A stretch of 64,000 nt of DNA from Marisa cornuarietis (GCA_004794655.1 SMMW01000622.1:5579501-5643500); one strand, 5' to 3'; counted from the stretch's first letter, positions 12,101 to 24,980 are shown. The notes: generated by a model from the sequence alone, not told the origin. Program-made: numbers and translations.

Positions 12101-15010
12101 CTGTCAACAACAGCAACAAAAAAGGGACGTAAACCTTCGAGTAGACATTTGAAGGCAACATAGAGAGTGCTGCTGCAAAGTAAAATTCTTGCACCAGAGA
12201 CGTCATTGATCTCGAATTGCACTTTGTGCAAGACCGTCCATTACCCCGAGTCGTTACCGCCAGTCATAAATCGTGTTACGTGAAGTGTATGTCACCTGCC
12301 ATAGGGATACGCCATGGACTCTTCGTTTCTCGCATGGGCCCTTTCCTGCTTGAAGCCTACATCCTCGGAGTGGGTCGAAGGCGCTTGATGCATGCGGTCC
12401 ATTAACTGAATTCCCCCGTTTCCGACCCATTTCTATTTCCACCGCCATCACGAGGTCTTCCACGCATGCAATGGAAAAGTTATCGTTCTGTCAGCTGATA
12501 TGTAGAACATGAAGGCTGACGATAAATGTATCGCTTTATATGTGCATACTTGCATCCTTTTGTATAAGGGTGTGTGTGTGTGTGTGTGTGTGTGCTCACG
12601 TCCTCGTGCGTTTGTGGCACTATGCGTAAATGCGCGTATATGTCTACTCGTGTATTTGTGACTATGTGTGTATGTGGAAAGGAGTACATATCTGGGTGTG
12701 TATGCATCAGGTTCATGAGTCTGCGGATATTTGCTCAACAGTTAGTTCAGAGTGATCTACTTTTTCTCTCAAGATGTCTGTCTTCCCCCGCTGCCATCAT
12801 CGAGACTGCCAAGAGACCTCGGCGACAAGGTCGGGAGGGCAATAAACTCTGACGACTTGACATCACGACGGCATGTCACACACAAAGAGAGACACACAGA
12901 AAGTGGGCATCGTCGGTTCATACAGTGCACACGCTCCGCCACCAAGTGCACCCCCACCCCATGAAAGATTGAAACTCCCAGTCTTCAATAAATAAGCTCA
13001 TGTGAAGCCTATAACACCAACTCTCCTACTATGTTTTATGTGATGATTTCTTTTGTCCTTTTTTGGGGGGTAGGGGAGGCGGGGCGGGTGAGAGCGCACA
13101 GATATGAACTTTATCGAACTTAAGTATCACCAGAATTAATTACACAGTGCTACTGATTGCAATAGTAAATTAATTGTTCTCTATAGTTTTGTGAAATTCA
13201 AGCCCACGGTGACATCTTTCTATGGCCAGTTATTTGAGCTCTATTCACCCACTCAAAAGAAGTAGACCTTCCTTTCCCAAATGCGACGAGTAACTCGAAA
13301 GCAGCAACCCTGTAGAGCTGCAGTCAGGGTACATAGCGTCACGAAGGGGACAGCTAGAAGCTCTAAACTGCGTATAGCGAAATATGTTCAGCATCTGTGC
13401 GCCAGATGACTCAAATAATCCAAATTCGGGGTCGTTCTGCAATTTGGAGGCCCCCTCTATTTCTCACTTCTTCTCTCTCTTTCTCTCTTACACATACACA
13501 CATACAGGTCAGCGTTTTATTGCTATTTCAAACGTTTCCAGAGACGCGTTACAATATGTGTTGCTGCTACGAAAAGGTGACTCTATAATGCATAAAATGA
13601 AGCATATATTACCTTAATGCTCAACTATGATACAAGAAGAATGCAAGAACTTGAGAGAAAAAAATCACTCTTTCGGGTGTGGTGAAGTGTGGGGGAAAAA
13701 AGAAAGAATAGGCAACGCTTCAAATTGTTATCATTGCTTAGACATTAATTGTCCACAGACTTGTCAAGCGATGAATACCATTTAAGAATTCCCTTTGTTT
13801 CTGCGTCGTTAATAAGCCTAAACCCTCTGAGGTACACATGCTCATAAAAACAGTATAAAAACAGTATATCAAGCATGCACACACACACACACACGCAAGC
13901 ACGCATGCACACACACAAAGGAAGGGCACACACACAGAGGCGGAATTTTAAACATAATTTAAATTGATAAAATTTTAAATTAATGAAAAAATTTACATAC
14001 ATTATAAAAACTTGGCCTTCCATTGCCTCTGCTGTGGTGAGCTGTGGTTGGTTCTTCCATCGCCTACAACTGCAGGTCACAAGCTATCGAGTTCAGCTCT
14101 TTCCACTACTGGTCAGCGAATAAATCCAAATGAACAGCTTCAGTGAAGTGACTAAGATTTAGTAATGCTACTCCAGGAAATCAAAGGCAAACTTTTCAGA
14201 AGCAGCTGGAACACATGTGCTATCTCACGCCACGGCAAGTTCTTCCCCCCAAGGACGAGATGCCTTTACAGTTGACGAAAGTTAGCTCCCACGGGAAATC
14301 CTTAACTATATTCGCCATTTCACGTCATTTGTTGCTACAGAAACCATCTTTGCGAAAGAGCACCAAAGTCGATCGACCTCTGGACAATGCTGCGTTGTGA
14401 TGTTTTGATGCAATACTCGTGAATGAGCACTCGGGAATATTTATTAATAACTCTTGACGTCATATCTTAGTGAAAACGAGGCTATTACGCCACCTCTATG
14501 TGACTGCCAACGGAAATCTCCGTTTGCTGTTTTTCTAATACAATCATAGCTGGGTGCTTAATATAACATTTTCTGACTAAAAGAACGGCATTTTGATTTT
14601 TTTGTTATATGTTTTGTAATTTGAGATCTATGATGTTTCAACATACGTAGTCCCCAGTTTATAAGGTAGACAACTACAACAGGCATTTCCACGAGAAAGT
14701 TTTTCCTTTGACAAAATACATTTCCTTCCACTCACTCCTTACAACATAAAGACCTCTCGCATCCCCTCCCCTGCTGTGTGAAATCACAACAACAATGACG
14801 AAAAAAAAGCCTCATTCACCTCATTATGATTTTCTGGGGTCACTTTCAAACAAATTGCCGTAATTTTCTTTGCTTTTTTTTAATGGCAAGTGTGTTTGGT
14901 GGGGGATCGCGTGTGTGGAAAGTGGGGTGGGTTAGCTCAGCCATATCATACATACAGACTTTAGTATAGAACATTTGACATTTCAGTATTTCAGTGTTTC
15001 AAATCTTTCT
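12101..15010. other. Intergenic region
   Basis: No convincing exon. It contains (TG)n at 12571-12594, a short AC run near 13876-13893 and scattered low-complexity sequence. Short open frames here lack domain signals and splice context. Confidence 0.5.
12571..12594. repeat. (TG)n microsatellite
   Basis: Twelve uninterrupted TG units. Confidence 0.9.
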
Positions 15011-15275
15011 GGAGCCAGTTGCACAACATGTTTCTAAGCCTTAAAACTATTCCAAAGAAGCACAATTTCTTCTCTACCATTTAGATGCATTGCACAAGAA
15101 CATACAAAAAATGTACTGACAGGATGGAAAGTCAGATTTAAACAACTTTACCTTACTAAAAGCAGTTTTATTTTTAAAAGTTCTAAAATTGTGGTGTGCA
15201 CTTTAAACTGATTATCTAAAAAGATTTGAGGCCTAACAGTGATTAAAATTAGAAATGTGTTGTGCAACTGGCCCC
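15011..15275 (+). mobile_element. MITE copy 1 of the GGCCAGTTGCACAACA family
   Basis: A 265-bp unit begins GGAGCCAGTTGCACAACA and ends TGTTGTGCAACTGGCCCC, nearly perfect terminal inverted repeats of about 18 bases. The interior matches the copy at 21333-21598 almost throughout and has no coding capacity. Flanks give no clear target duplication longer than two or three bases. Confidence 0.85.
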
Positions 15276-15457
15276 TGCGTTACAAGGCAAGCGTTGTTAT
15301 TCTGAATTGCAAAAGATGGTAGGACATAAGCGCGATTTACCGCGATTTATGTTCCCTGTGCTGTACTGTGGCTGAAAGGAGCTTCAATTGGAGCTCTCCC
15401 TGTGATTAGGTGAGTGTCGGTGTGTTTATGTGTGGGGATCAAAGCGTGTACATAAAG

Positions 15458-15460
<3 letters not shown>

Positions 15461-15539
<79 letters not shown>
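15461..15539. repeat. (TG)n(AG)n compound microsatellite
   Basis: About 31 TG units pass into about eight AG units. Confidence 0.95.
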
Positions 15540-15896
15540 AAAAAAATTGGCTGGTCAGGGTATTATAGGGTTGGTGTTAGTGTAGTGGCGTAGGAACCAG
15601 GGGGGTGGGTGCAGCCGCCTCTCAAAAAAAGATACCGAAGATGCAAGAATGTTAGCGTCGTTCACTGTCAGCATGGAGTGCAAGGTATGACAAGATGTGG
15701 GCGAGGTGTGAAACTTTCTCATTTACATTATATGTGATGGGGTGGGGATAGCTGGGTTGGGGTGGATTTGTGGTTGATCATTTGAGCATATTAAGTATAC
15801 AGGGGACAATGTTTATGTATGTATCTATGTATAGATTTTGACATATTTGTCAGCTAAGATACCTAGACATTTCAAGATATTCCCTGTTTTTCAGAA

Positions 15897-15902
15897 TTTA
15901 TT
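15897..15902 (-). terminator. Candidate poly(A) signal of the first BTB-BACK gene
   Basis: AATAAA on the minus strand about 480 bases past the stop codon at 16383. Assignment rests on position alone. Confidence 0.3.
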
Positions 15903-16382
15903 TTTAATGTCAAGCCACAATCACACACACATATATATATATATATTATACATATAAAACCATAATCAGTAGATTCTCACACTCTTGCAGCCATTGACAC
16001 CACCAAGGTGAAAAGAGGAAGAACAATACCCGAACTGAAACATTTAGGAGGTAAGGGCACAGATTCCCATCGATATGCACTAAAGTGATCCCTTTCAGCC
16101 AGAGATAAAGGTTTCTTAAAACAGAGTTGACCCTTCTACGTGTGCAACATACTTCTACTGTGTCGTCATATCTCCAAATCTTTTAATCCACCCATCCTGG
16201 CGTTACACTTCCTAACTCGACCTCTGACCTCCTTTTGTCCATGTGTGTTTTGCTTTGTTTCATTTTTGTCACTCGAGTCCGTGCATTGAAGGCATTTACG
16301 TCTCCGTCTATCGCACGCGAGCGAAAGTGCGGGAAAGCCAGTAGCCAGTAAAACATGGCAGTAACGGCTTCAGTAACACCGA

Positions 16383-18733
16383 CTACATGCCGTGCTTGTG
16401 CTCGAAGAGTTCGGTACCGTTGTGCACTCCATACATGAAGGCGATGACGGCGGCAGGGATGATGGGGAAGCCGAAGGTAAACAGCAGCGCCACAAACAGC
16501 AGGGCCAGCAGTGCCGTACACAGGTAACCCCGGGGTCCACACTTCTGACCTTCCGGGTGAGCGAGGTCCAGCGTGCGCGCGCCGCGCTCTTGGGTGCTGT
16601 CGTCACTGTCATCCGTGGAGCTGCGTGCCACTCGAACGGTGGCGGGGAAGAGTGAGCCATCGTTCAACAGCAGATCGCGTCTTTCCGCCGCCGTCAGCAG
16701 GCAGGGTCCGGCCTCGAGCCGCAGGAGGTTAGTCAGCTGGCGGCGAGGGATGCACAGGTAACGAACGTGATAGACAAGATCACCAGCCGACGCCCGTAGC
16801 TCGCTGCGCCTGACCTTGACTTGTCGCTTTTTCCGACAGGCCTGCAGAGCCCAGGTCCACACGGCCTTCAGCACAAGGACCTCGTCGACGACCTGCAGGT
16901 CTTCGGCCTGGACCAGTGCAAGCATGCACTCGCGGCACAACTCTTTCAGGCACGACTTGCTGCCCAGCACCTTGGCCGCCTTGCGCGTTGAGATGAGTCG
17001 CAGACACCTGCTCCGCCAGGTGGGTCTGTGCAGGCGGTGGGTCAGCTCCAGCACGACGCACAGGTGCCGGGCCTCGTCGCAGCGACCGTGACGCTGCAGT
17101 AGGAAGCGGAAGCAGGTCTCGATCAGCACCTCGACTTGATACATGTCGGCCACTTGCAGCACGGTCCACACCGACTCATCGTCTAGTTCTTGCTTGTGCT
17201 CGCCGGCGGCGTAACTGTTAAAAAAAAAGGTTGTAAGCAGCCGCTTCCCATGGACACGTATAAAGAAGCAATACGAATGAGTGATGCTGCCAATGACAGA
17301 TCCCACATCAACAGAAAAATTCTTCCTGGATAATGTTTGAATCCTTCCACTGCTTTGCTTATACCACGAGAATTCTAAACGTCTGGTACAGTTTTCGTTT
17401 TTCCCAAAAAAGTGGAGGCAAGCCGATAGATTGGGGAGCAAGACCTACGTGGTACATCAAGTATATTAGGCAGTCTATAATGGAGCTTCAAAAAAACAAA
17501 GGGCACTGCGTATATTGGGGGATCAAATGTGAAACACGATAACAGAGACAGCGTGTATTATGAGATCAAATGTGGAGCATAATAACAATACACATTAGGG
17601 GTTACACACACCGACCAACTTCCCTAGGCTTGCAGATGTTGCTCAAGGTCGTTATGGTAAGTTGCCCTCAAAACATGTCTGACACGATTTAGTTGTAAAA
17701 TCTTAATGCCATCGGAAGGGTGGAATGTCTTTGTTTCTTGCTGTATGGGCAGTGTTTCTGTCGCTTCCTTTGCTTTTTTATAAATCGGATTTTGTTGCTT
17801 TTCCTTCTAGTTGAAGCTTCAGCATGTTTCTGTCCAATATTTCTGACTATTTGCTTCTTTAATGGTCACGTATGAACTTTAATGATACACCTCTTTAAAA
17901 AGATAATAATGATTGTTATTTTGTTAGGATTTTTTAATATCTTCATTTGATACGTTTACAAATCCCAATTTATAGATACAATGCAAACTTCATAGCAGGT
18001 GGTGTTACCTTCAGAATCGCGGATTATGTGTCATATATAGTATGTTATATATTTTGTAGTAGTTGGTGCTTTTTTCTGGACAAATCGAGTGCTTAATGAC
18101 CGAGACAGAGTTTCAGTTAAATGAAGTCTGCGGGTTTTAAGGTCGAGAATATCAGAGCTATTTCAACAAAACACATCACATCTCCTAATTGTGTTAGACT
18201 TTTCTAACAAGATAACTGCACGTTACTAGGCAATCTTTTGCTGGCAAATCAACTATTTCTTTTAAAATTATGCAAAAAAAAAGCAAAAAAACAAAAACAA
18301 AAAAAAAACAACAACAACAGAATCATCGACAAGTGGGTTGGCAAGCGACTCACCTGAGCAGAAAAATAAAGCTCTCTGGGTTGATATCAGGGGATATCGT
18401 CAACCTGCCGTCTGCTTCTTTCCAATTTCCGGAAAACATGGCTTGGAATACAGGAGATATGGCGGACAGCAATGACTTGCGGCCGACAAACTCTTGCCCA
18501 TTTTTGCCCACGAAATAAACCAGGTCGTCGCAGGTGTCCAGCGATATGTTGTCGTCGTGTGCATGACTCCGAAGTAAAGTGCCAACGCGACTTTGCTCAC
18601 CCTCAGGACCAGCGACTCTACTAGTCCCAAAGGCACGTGGCTTTATACTGGATTCATCTTCTGGTAGCAGGATAATGCATTCCTCCGACTTAACTCTGCC
18701 GTGCGGCGCTGTCAACACAAGTTGACGAGTCAT
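16383..18733 (-). CDS. BTB-BACK protein with C-terminal membrane segment (tandem copy 1)
   Basis: Two exons, 18733-18354 and 17214-16383, join AG|T in the BTB domain and give 403 residues. The ATG opens MTRQLVLTAP. Residues 65-127 match the BTB/POZ core (DLVYFVGKNGQEFVGRKSLL, then FQAMFSGNW). Residues about 130-310 follow the BACK pattern seen in BTBD3/6-like proteins: a short helix pair, ECMLALVQAEDLQVVDE, AVWTWA and DLVYHVRYL. Residues about 358-387 are strongly hydrophobic (TALLALLFVALLFTFGFPII) and about 16 residues follow, so the protein may sit in a membrane with its BTB-BACK part in the cytosol. There is no PHR or Kelch region. BTB-BACK proteins often recruit Cullin-3; that role is inferred only. 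Exon 2 is clearly GC-richer than its surroundings. The same intron position recurs in the neighbour at 22784-24980. Confidence 0.82.
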
Positions 18734-19343
18734 CGTCTCTGAACGTGAAATCTCATCTAGATGGTCACGGGTTATCCATGTACAGTCCCATGAATCTTCG
18801 AGCGTTTATCTACGGTGGGTCTAACCTAGTCAGTCCATTGTTTTCTGCATCATTCGTATCTTGCATACAGAAAATAAATTTAAGAATCTAGACACTTCAC
18901 GAGATTGTGATTTCTTCCCGAAACGGAAGTGCGGTCAGGCTAGTCTGTTCTTATTGACGTGGCGTGACGTGACGAGGCGACTATCCAAAAACATGATGGA
19001 AAGCAGAGGAGAGAACTTGAAATGAGCAGCACTACCCGGCGGGGGCAGGTTTGCCTCGGATGGAGTCGAGGGTTATTATCGGGAGAATCTGACGTAGTAC
19101 CCGTGAATGTCACCTTGATTCATTAAGACTCCGCGCATCATCTCTGATCCTAGCAGGTGATCTCGGCTTAACTCTTCTTCTCCCCGCAGAGAGAGCATTT
19201 GGCGCAAAAGTGCGTCTCTCACACTCTTTCTCGGGCTTTCTCTCTCTCTCACTGTCTTTTTCTGTCTAAGTAAACACAAACGTACTATCACGCGAGCACA
19301 CACTCCTATGCAAGAACGCATGTACACTGTCACGCTCAAACGT

Positions 19344-19405
<62 letters not shown>
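19344..19405. repeat. (AC)n microsatellite
   Basis: About 31 uninterrupted AC units. Confidence 0.97.
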
Positions 19406-19407
<2 letters not shown>

Positions 19408-21035
19408 TCATTCTCTCTCAAGAATACATCCTCAAATTACTGAGAGAGAGAGAGAGCGTTCACAAACATACACTTACAGAGAGATATGGGGGCTTGTACA
19501 AACGTACATGCACGCACGCACACAGAGACAAAAAGAGTTGGAGAAAACGCACACAAAATCACGGAGACATCATCAGTGTCTACATCGACAAAAATATAGC
19601 ATCATCAGGTTTGGTTTCAATAAAATGCCTGTGGTCTAGAAACGCGATCCTCAGAACTGTCACAGGTTTCAAGCGGCAGCATCATGTGATAATGAGTCGG
19701 GCATGTAGTCAAAGGAGTCTGGCTGGCCTGTGCGAATGCGAGGGAGCTTGGATGTAGAGGTGAGAATGTTAATGTGGCAGGAAAATTAGAAGGAAAACTG
19801 AATAATCTGTGAGAAAAACTGAACATAAGAACTGGGCCCCTTGCTTTACGAAACTCTGCGAAAGAATCTATCTTTACGTTTGGCCACAATACATCCAATG
19901 ATATAACACTGTGATATAAGATTTCTTTCTTTGTAGTTCTCTTTCTTTGACTCTTCCACAGCTCCGGGCTAACAAGTCCTCGCTGAAAGGTTTTCGCAGA
20001 TTTCGTGATATGATCTGTTGCGTGGTCTTCTTTTGTACTTGGTGGGACTGAAAGACTGAAGGTAACAAGACAGCGAGGAAGAAGAAAGTGCGAGAACGGT
20101 GCACTGCACAGTTCACTGGTGAGATACCCACGTCAGCCGTCTGTGCATTTGCACGACGCCTATTCACCTCTAGAGTTACGTCCTCTCATGCCATCCCCAC
20201 TACGCACCAGCCGGGATCTCGGCTCACGTCGCAACTACGCCAACAGGTTACACAGACATAGAACAACGACAGCCACGTCACCCACCTGTCACCCATCAAC
20301 GACTGCGCTCTGCAAACGTGAAAAATCTACGCACTTCGTACAAACTTCTCACGGATTATGTCATCTGTGACTAGTACAGGGTGCTGATAGTAACATGGGT
20401 TGTATAGTTCCGTGTTCTTGTAAACCAAATTCGATAGGTATGTGACCATTGTAATGATCCTGACAATAAAACTTTTGGAAGGGAAGGGTAAGACCAGGAA
20501 CCGACATCGATCATAATGGCATTCAAAACATCATACATCGTCCTCAAGGTGAACTGCGCTCACTAACTCTGGTGTCTACGTCACATAGTCTGAAATAGTT
20601 TAGCAGGCTTGCGGGACTGCGTGCCGAACAGTGACAGGGAGGGTGACGATACACTAAGCCAGAAAGGAGCGTGTGGCTGGGGAGGACTTCATGCATTGCA
20701 GGTGGAAATGCGTGTGCGCCTGTCATAGAAACAAGACGCCTGTTGAAGATTGGGCGACAGGTCCGTAGTTATGCTTTCCAGGCGGGCGCACGCGTGGCTG
20801 AACGCAGTATAAAACATGCCAATTTGTAAAATTCTTATTAACAAGTGTTTTCTTGAAAGAGTGCCTCGGTCACACTTTTTACTATTCTTCTTATTTAAAC
20901 AAACTTCCACAAGTTTCGTGAACTTGCATTATGTTCTTGCTTAATCGTTCTTGTTCTGAATGTGAGCTACGAGATTGATGTAAACCAGAGTTACATGGCA
21001 TAGCTCTGATCCCCCCCCCCCATTTTCCTTTCTTT

Positions 21036-21098
21036 TACAGGGCTGGCTGCTTTACCGTTATGTAATAGCTTTAGCTGCTGGCTCGGTGTAAAACACCA
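21036..21098 (-). repeat. SINE-like motif copy (TTTTACxCCGAG...GCTATtA)
   Basis: In reverse complement this reads TTTTACACCGAGCCAGCAGC followed by TAAAGCTATTAC. It matches the region at 23718-23780 over about 60 bases and the cores at 43917-43955 and 52430-52467. A dispersed SINE or LINE tail is inferred. Confidence 0.5.
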
Positions 21099-21332
21099 AT
21101 TTCCTTCTCCTCATATCTTCGTGGCCTGAGTTCCATTTGACTGGCGATCCTTCAACGAAGGAGAGCAATGTTGTCGATTGAACTAAAACAAGATGAGAGA
21201 CATAATTTAATCTCTTATCGACGTATATGGCCAATGGTCACCGCTCTTTCCTGCTGTCGCCTAAAGATAAGCAACAATAATTTAGTTACCTGCCTCTGAT
21301 CAGAGATCTCTGCTCTTATTCACCCGAGCTCT

Positions 21333-21598
21333 GGGGCCAGTTGCACAACATGTTTCTAAACCTTAAAACTGTTTTAAAGAAGCAAAATCTCTTCTCTGCC
21401 ATTTAGATGCATTGCAGAAGAACATACAAAACATTGTACTGACAGGACGGAAACTCAGACTTTAACAACTTTATCTTACTTAAAGCAGTTTTAGTTTTAA
21501 AAATTCTAAAATTGTGGTCTGCACTTTAAACTGATTATCTAAATAGATTTGAGGCCTAAAAGTGTTTAAAATTAGAAATGTGTTGTGCAACTGGCCCC
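21333..21598 (+). mobile_element. MITE copy 2 of the GGCCAGTTGCACAACA family
   Basis: The best-preserved copy: 266 bp beginning GGGGCCAGTTGCACAACA and ending TGTTGTGCAACTGGCCCC, perfect 18-bp inverted ends. The interior is about 90 percent identical by eye to the copy at 15011-15275. Confidence 0.9.
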
Positions 21599-22783
21599 TG
21601 GCTTGTTCGCTGACGATGTACGAGAAGTTCGTCTCCTTTCAACTTTCATCATTACGTTTTCGTCACCAGACATATCCGTGGTTAAAATATCAGGTGAATT
21701 GACAGTGTGAAGCCGTAGTTGTTGAAACAGCCATTCCACAGTAGACCCCTGCATCATTACTCGATTTGACATCGACTGCAAGAAAAACGGGAATATCCTG
21801 TTATGAGTAGAACGGGAAGTGGAGAGTTTTCTTGTTTGGAGCATTGGCATAGAAAGAGTGTGATCAAGTACTCGCGGTACTTGTAGACACACAAAAAGCA
21901 GCTCAGCTCGTCCCCTACTGACGACATACAGCGCTATTGCCGGCTATTCATCGTGGTAGTCCCGCTGCTGCTGTGTAAACTGCTAAAAATACACCCAACC
22001 TTGCTTACAATGGCGATTAGTATCTTAAGACATCCTGTTTAAAATCCACGTGATGATAAAAATAGCGTGTGCACAAAGCTGAGTAGATTCGGTACAAATC
22101 ATTCAGATGAGCTACCTTTTGCTAAGAGCAAATATACTGTTCGCAGCAGATTGGTAGCGGATTCATCTTTGCTATTAATACCAGTGGAAATTCTGCCCAT
22201 GCCCCTTCTTAAATGCGTTCTAACAAACATATCTGTCGAAGAAAACGTCGAGTAAATTACTATTGGGGTTTGGTAATACATTACTAAGTGCTTAGCGTCC
22301 ATCACTGATGTGTAGACAAAACCTGTATATGGAGAACTCATCAATGGACAAAAAAACGTTGCCATATCATCACGTTGTAACAGATTAATTGTGCCCATGC
22401 AGTTGACGCAGCGTCACGGATTGCGAGTTTGTTCTATATAATTAAATATATATATATATAAAGAGTAACGTTCAAGAACATATTTATTGACGCCAGTAAA
22501 CAATCAAAATAGACGAGCCTTTGGCTCTGAATATCATTAGTTTCGATCAAATAATAAATTGTTTTCTTAATATTATATATATATATATAAATTCAGAAAG
22601 TAAATGCACCAGTACCCGATTCTTGTCAAAAGTCAAAGCATGTCCCATTAACACTTTCACTTCTTCCCACAAATTTCCTGAGCTAGCTTTATGTACATGC
22701 TTTAGTGTCTAATCCTGGTCTGTTGGTGCGTGCGTTCGTTCAAAACTACGCACAAGAACGCACACGCGCACACACACTACATG
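21599..22783. other. Intergenic region between the BTB-BACK genes, part 2
   Basis: Open minus-strand frames at 21599-21892 and 22099-22398 show no recognisable domain. Short (TA)n tracts occur near 22447 and 22574. Confidence 0.4.
22483..22488 (-). terminator. Candidate poly(A) signal of the second BTB-BACK gene
   Basis: AATAAA on the minus strand about 300 bases past the stop codon at 22784. Position is the only support. Confidence 0.3.
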
Positions 22784-24980
22784 TCACCAGGAAGCATTCA
22801 AAAGGATGTAGACGATGAAAGAAACGACGGCGAATAGGACCAAGAAGGACAGGCTGACGAGGAAGCCCATGCGCCCCACACATCCCCATGAAAGCTTCTC
22901 ACCGCACACGGCAAGCATCCTGGGGTGAGCGGTCCGCTTGGCGGTGAGCTTTTGCCGCGCGTCGGGCGGAAAGGCCCAGCCTCCGCCGTCGCGCAATAGA
23001 CTGTGCTTCTCCTCCTCGTTAAGAAGGCAGTTGTCGGAGGGCTTGTCCAGAAGCTGCGCCAGCGTCTGCGGCGCCATGGCCAGGTAGCGCACGTGATGTA
23101 CGAGGTCGCGCGCCGCCTCCCGCAGCTGCTTCCAGTTGGGCATGGCCGCCTGGCACTGTCCCCTCGCCCACGTGACCACCGCCTGGTGAACCTGACGCTC
23201 GTCTGCCCCTATCAGGTCGTCGGCCTTGACCAGGGTCAACATGCAGTCGTAGCACAAGGTGCGGATGGCCAGCTTGTTCTGGAAGATTCGTCCGGCTCTT
23301 CTCTTGGCGACGTGCATGCAGCGTGCATGGTTCGAGCCCGTGCACCCAACGTGCGACAGCTCGAGCACCTGGCAGATGTGGCTGCTCCTCTTGCGGGACT
23401 TATGGCAGTGCAACAGGTAGTGGAAGCAGATGTCGACGAGGGAGGGGACAATGTACATGTCGGACATGCACAGCACCTCCCACACGTTGTCGTCATCCAG
23501 GGGCAAGCGGGGTTCCCCGGCCGCATGTCTACACACACGAAAACATGGCTGGAATTAATATGACTAACAACCGTTCTGAGGGAGGACAAACAGACTTTTA
23601 GGAAAACAAAAACAAGAAACAACAAAATAAACACGAACAAAACAAGCAAGGATTCAGACATTTTCTCAAAGGTAGCATCGTGGCCACGCTGTTACTTTTG
23701 TGCATATGACACCTGTTTACAGGGCCGGCTGCTGGGCCATGATATAGCCTTAGTTGTTATCTCGGCGTAAAACATCAGTTTCTCCATCTTCCTCCTCGAG
23801 GTGTGCGATTGTCTCAGGCACATACATACACTTGTAGATTCGGTCGCGTCTCGCAGAGAGAAAGGCCGATGAGAAAATAGATAAAAAATGATGCTTTTTT
23901 TGGTTTCTATTTAACTGAATGTTAATCCTGATCAATTCCAAGGTACAGAAAATGTGCATTGCTATAGTCTCGTAATTAAAGTTAATAATTTTAACAGCAA
24001 AATAATGTCTTATTCCATCCGATTTAGAAAGGAAAAGAAAAATAAAACCTAGTAATTTACTCTTTCAATGTACCTGTTGTACCTAACTCCTGAACTTTGG
24101 GGTATGGGGAAATGGGCAGAACTTTGATATTGGGGGGGGGAACGTGACGTCACATAGGCCAGTCTATGTTATTTTGTCAGAGGTTTGGAGTTAGGGTTAG
24201 GGTTTGGGTTGGAGTTTGGGGTAGGGTTAGGGTTAGGTTTAGTTTATTAGGTACATTTGGGCAGTTGAGTGAAGCGAGCAGACGACAAACGCCGCGAGTC
24301 ATTTCTGTTATGGCCGTCGCGTCGTCCTCTATATCAAAGCTGTACCGGGAAATGTCCTATGCGGCCTATGAGTTAAAAATCAATAACAACCAACCAAACG
24401 GGAAACAGCTGGACATTTGGACATAGAGCTTTTACTTTTCCACATCTCGAAATATTCTCATGGTAAAATATTCTTTAGCAGGGGACGGTCCTCGAGCTAC
24501 CGGAGTCTATAAGCAGGCAGAAGCAACTACTCACCTCAGGAGAACAGCGAATGCTCGTGTGCTGAAGTCAGGGACAGCGATTTCCTGGCGGTATTCTCGC
24601 CATGGACCGAAAAACATGGCCCTGAAGACGTCGGAGACGCTGGCCAGGGAAGACTTCGTTCCCAGCATCAGCTGCCTGTCCCTGCCCACGAAGAACGCCA
24701 CATCACTGGCACAGGCTGCGCAGTCTGCGGCCAGAGCATCACGACCTCCACAGCCATCATTCGGGTCATGCCGCTGCTGACGTGGTTGTTGCCAGTGCTG
24801 TTTGCTGTCCTCAGGCGGTGCTACCGGGAATGGAGTGAGTGTGGAAGTAACCGACTGGTCCCTGTCAGGCTCTTGACGATTGGCTAGAATGACGGTGGTA
24901 TCGACACTCAACGAATCTATGCTGTCCTCGACGATGATGATAGTTTGATAGGGTTCATAGGGGTCAGCTTTTTTATCCAT
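22784..24980 (-). CDS. BTB-BACK protein with C-terminal membrane anchor (tandem copy 2)
   Basis: Two exons, 24980-24535 and 23528-22784, join AG|A at the same place in the BTB domain as copy 1 and give 396 residues. The ATG starts MDKKADPYEPY; an open frame and a CTTTCAG acceptor just upstream suggest a 5' exon, so the true start could be earlier. A Ser/Asp/Gln-rich N-terminus (about 1-85) precedes the BTB core (DVAFFVGRDRQLMLGTKSSL, FRAMFFGPW). The BACK part has CYDCMLTLVKADDL, AVVTWA and DLVHHVRYLAM. The last 30 residues contain one hydrophobic stretch (FLVSLSFLVLFAVVSFIVYI) and only about five residues follow it, a classic tail-anchor layout. Homologous to copy 1 throughout but well diverged. 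The intron carries a degenerate telomeric-type repeat. Likely to be a membrane-tethered adaptor; partner unknown. Confidence 0.82.
23718..23780 (-). repeat. SINE-like motif copy
   Basis: In reverse complement TTTTACGCCGAG then AACTAAGGCTATATCA. It aligns with 21036-21098 including the outer TTTACAGGGC end. Located in the intergenic-like intron of the second BTB-BACK gene. Confidence 0.5.
24189..24241 (+). repeat. Degenerate interstitial TTAGGG repeat
   Basis: Several TTAGGG and variant units (TTTGGG, GTAGGG) occur in about 53 bases in the intron of the second BTB-BACK gene. TTAGGG is the common metazoan telomere unit. Confidence 0.75.

Larger units (their letters stand above)
18734..21332. 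other. Intergenic region between the BTB-BACK genes, part 1
   Basis: Holds the long (AC)n tract at 19344-19405, CT/GA-rich sequence and one copy of the ACGCCG...GCTATA motif (21036-21098, minus orientation). No exon is recognisable. Confidence 0.45.

Noticed and set aside
21572..22398. Minus-strand frames between the BTB-BACK genes
   Set aside because: One reads into the MITE end, neither has a recognisable domain or a convincing splice partner.
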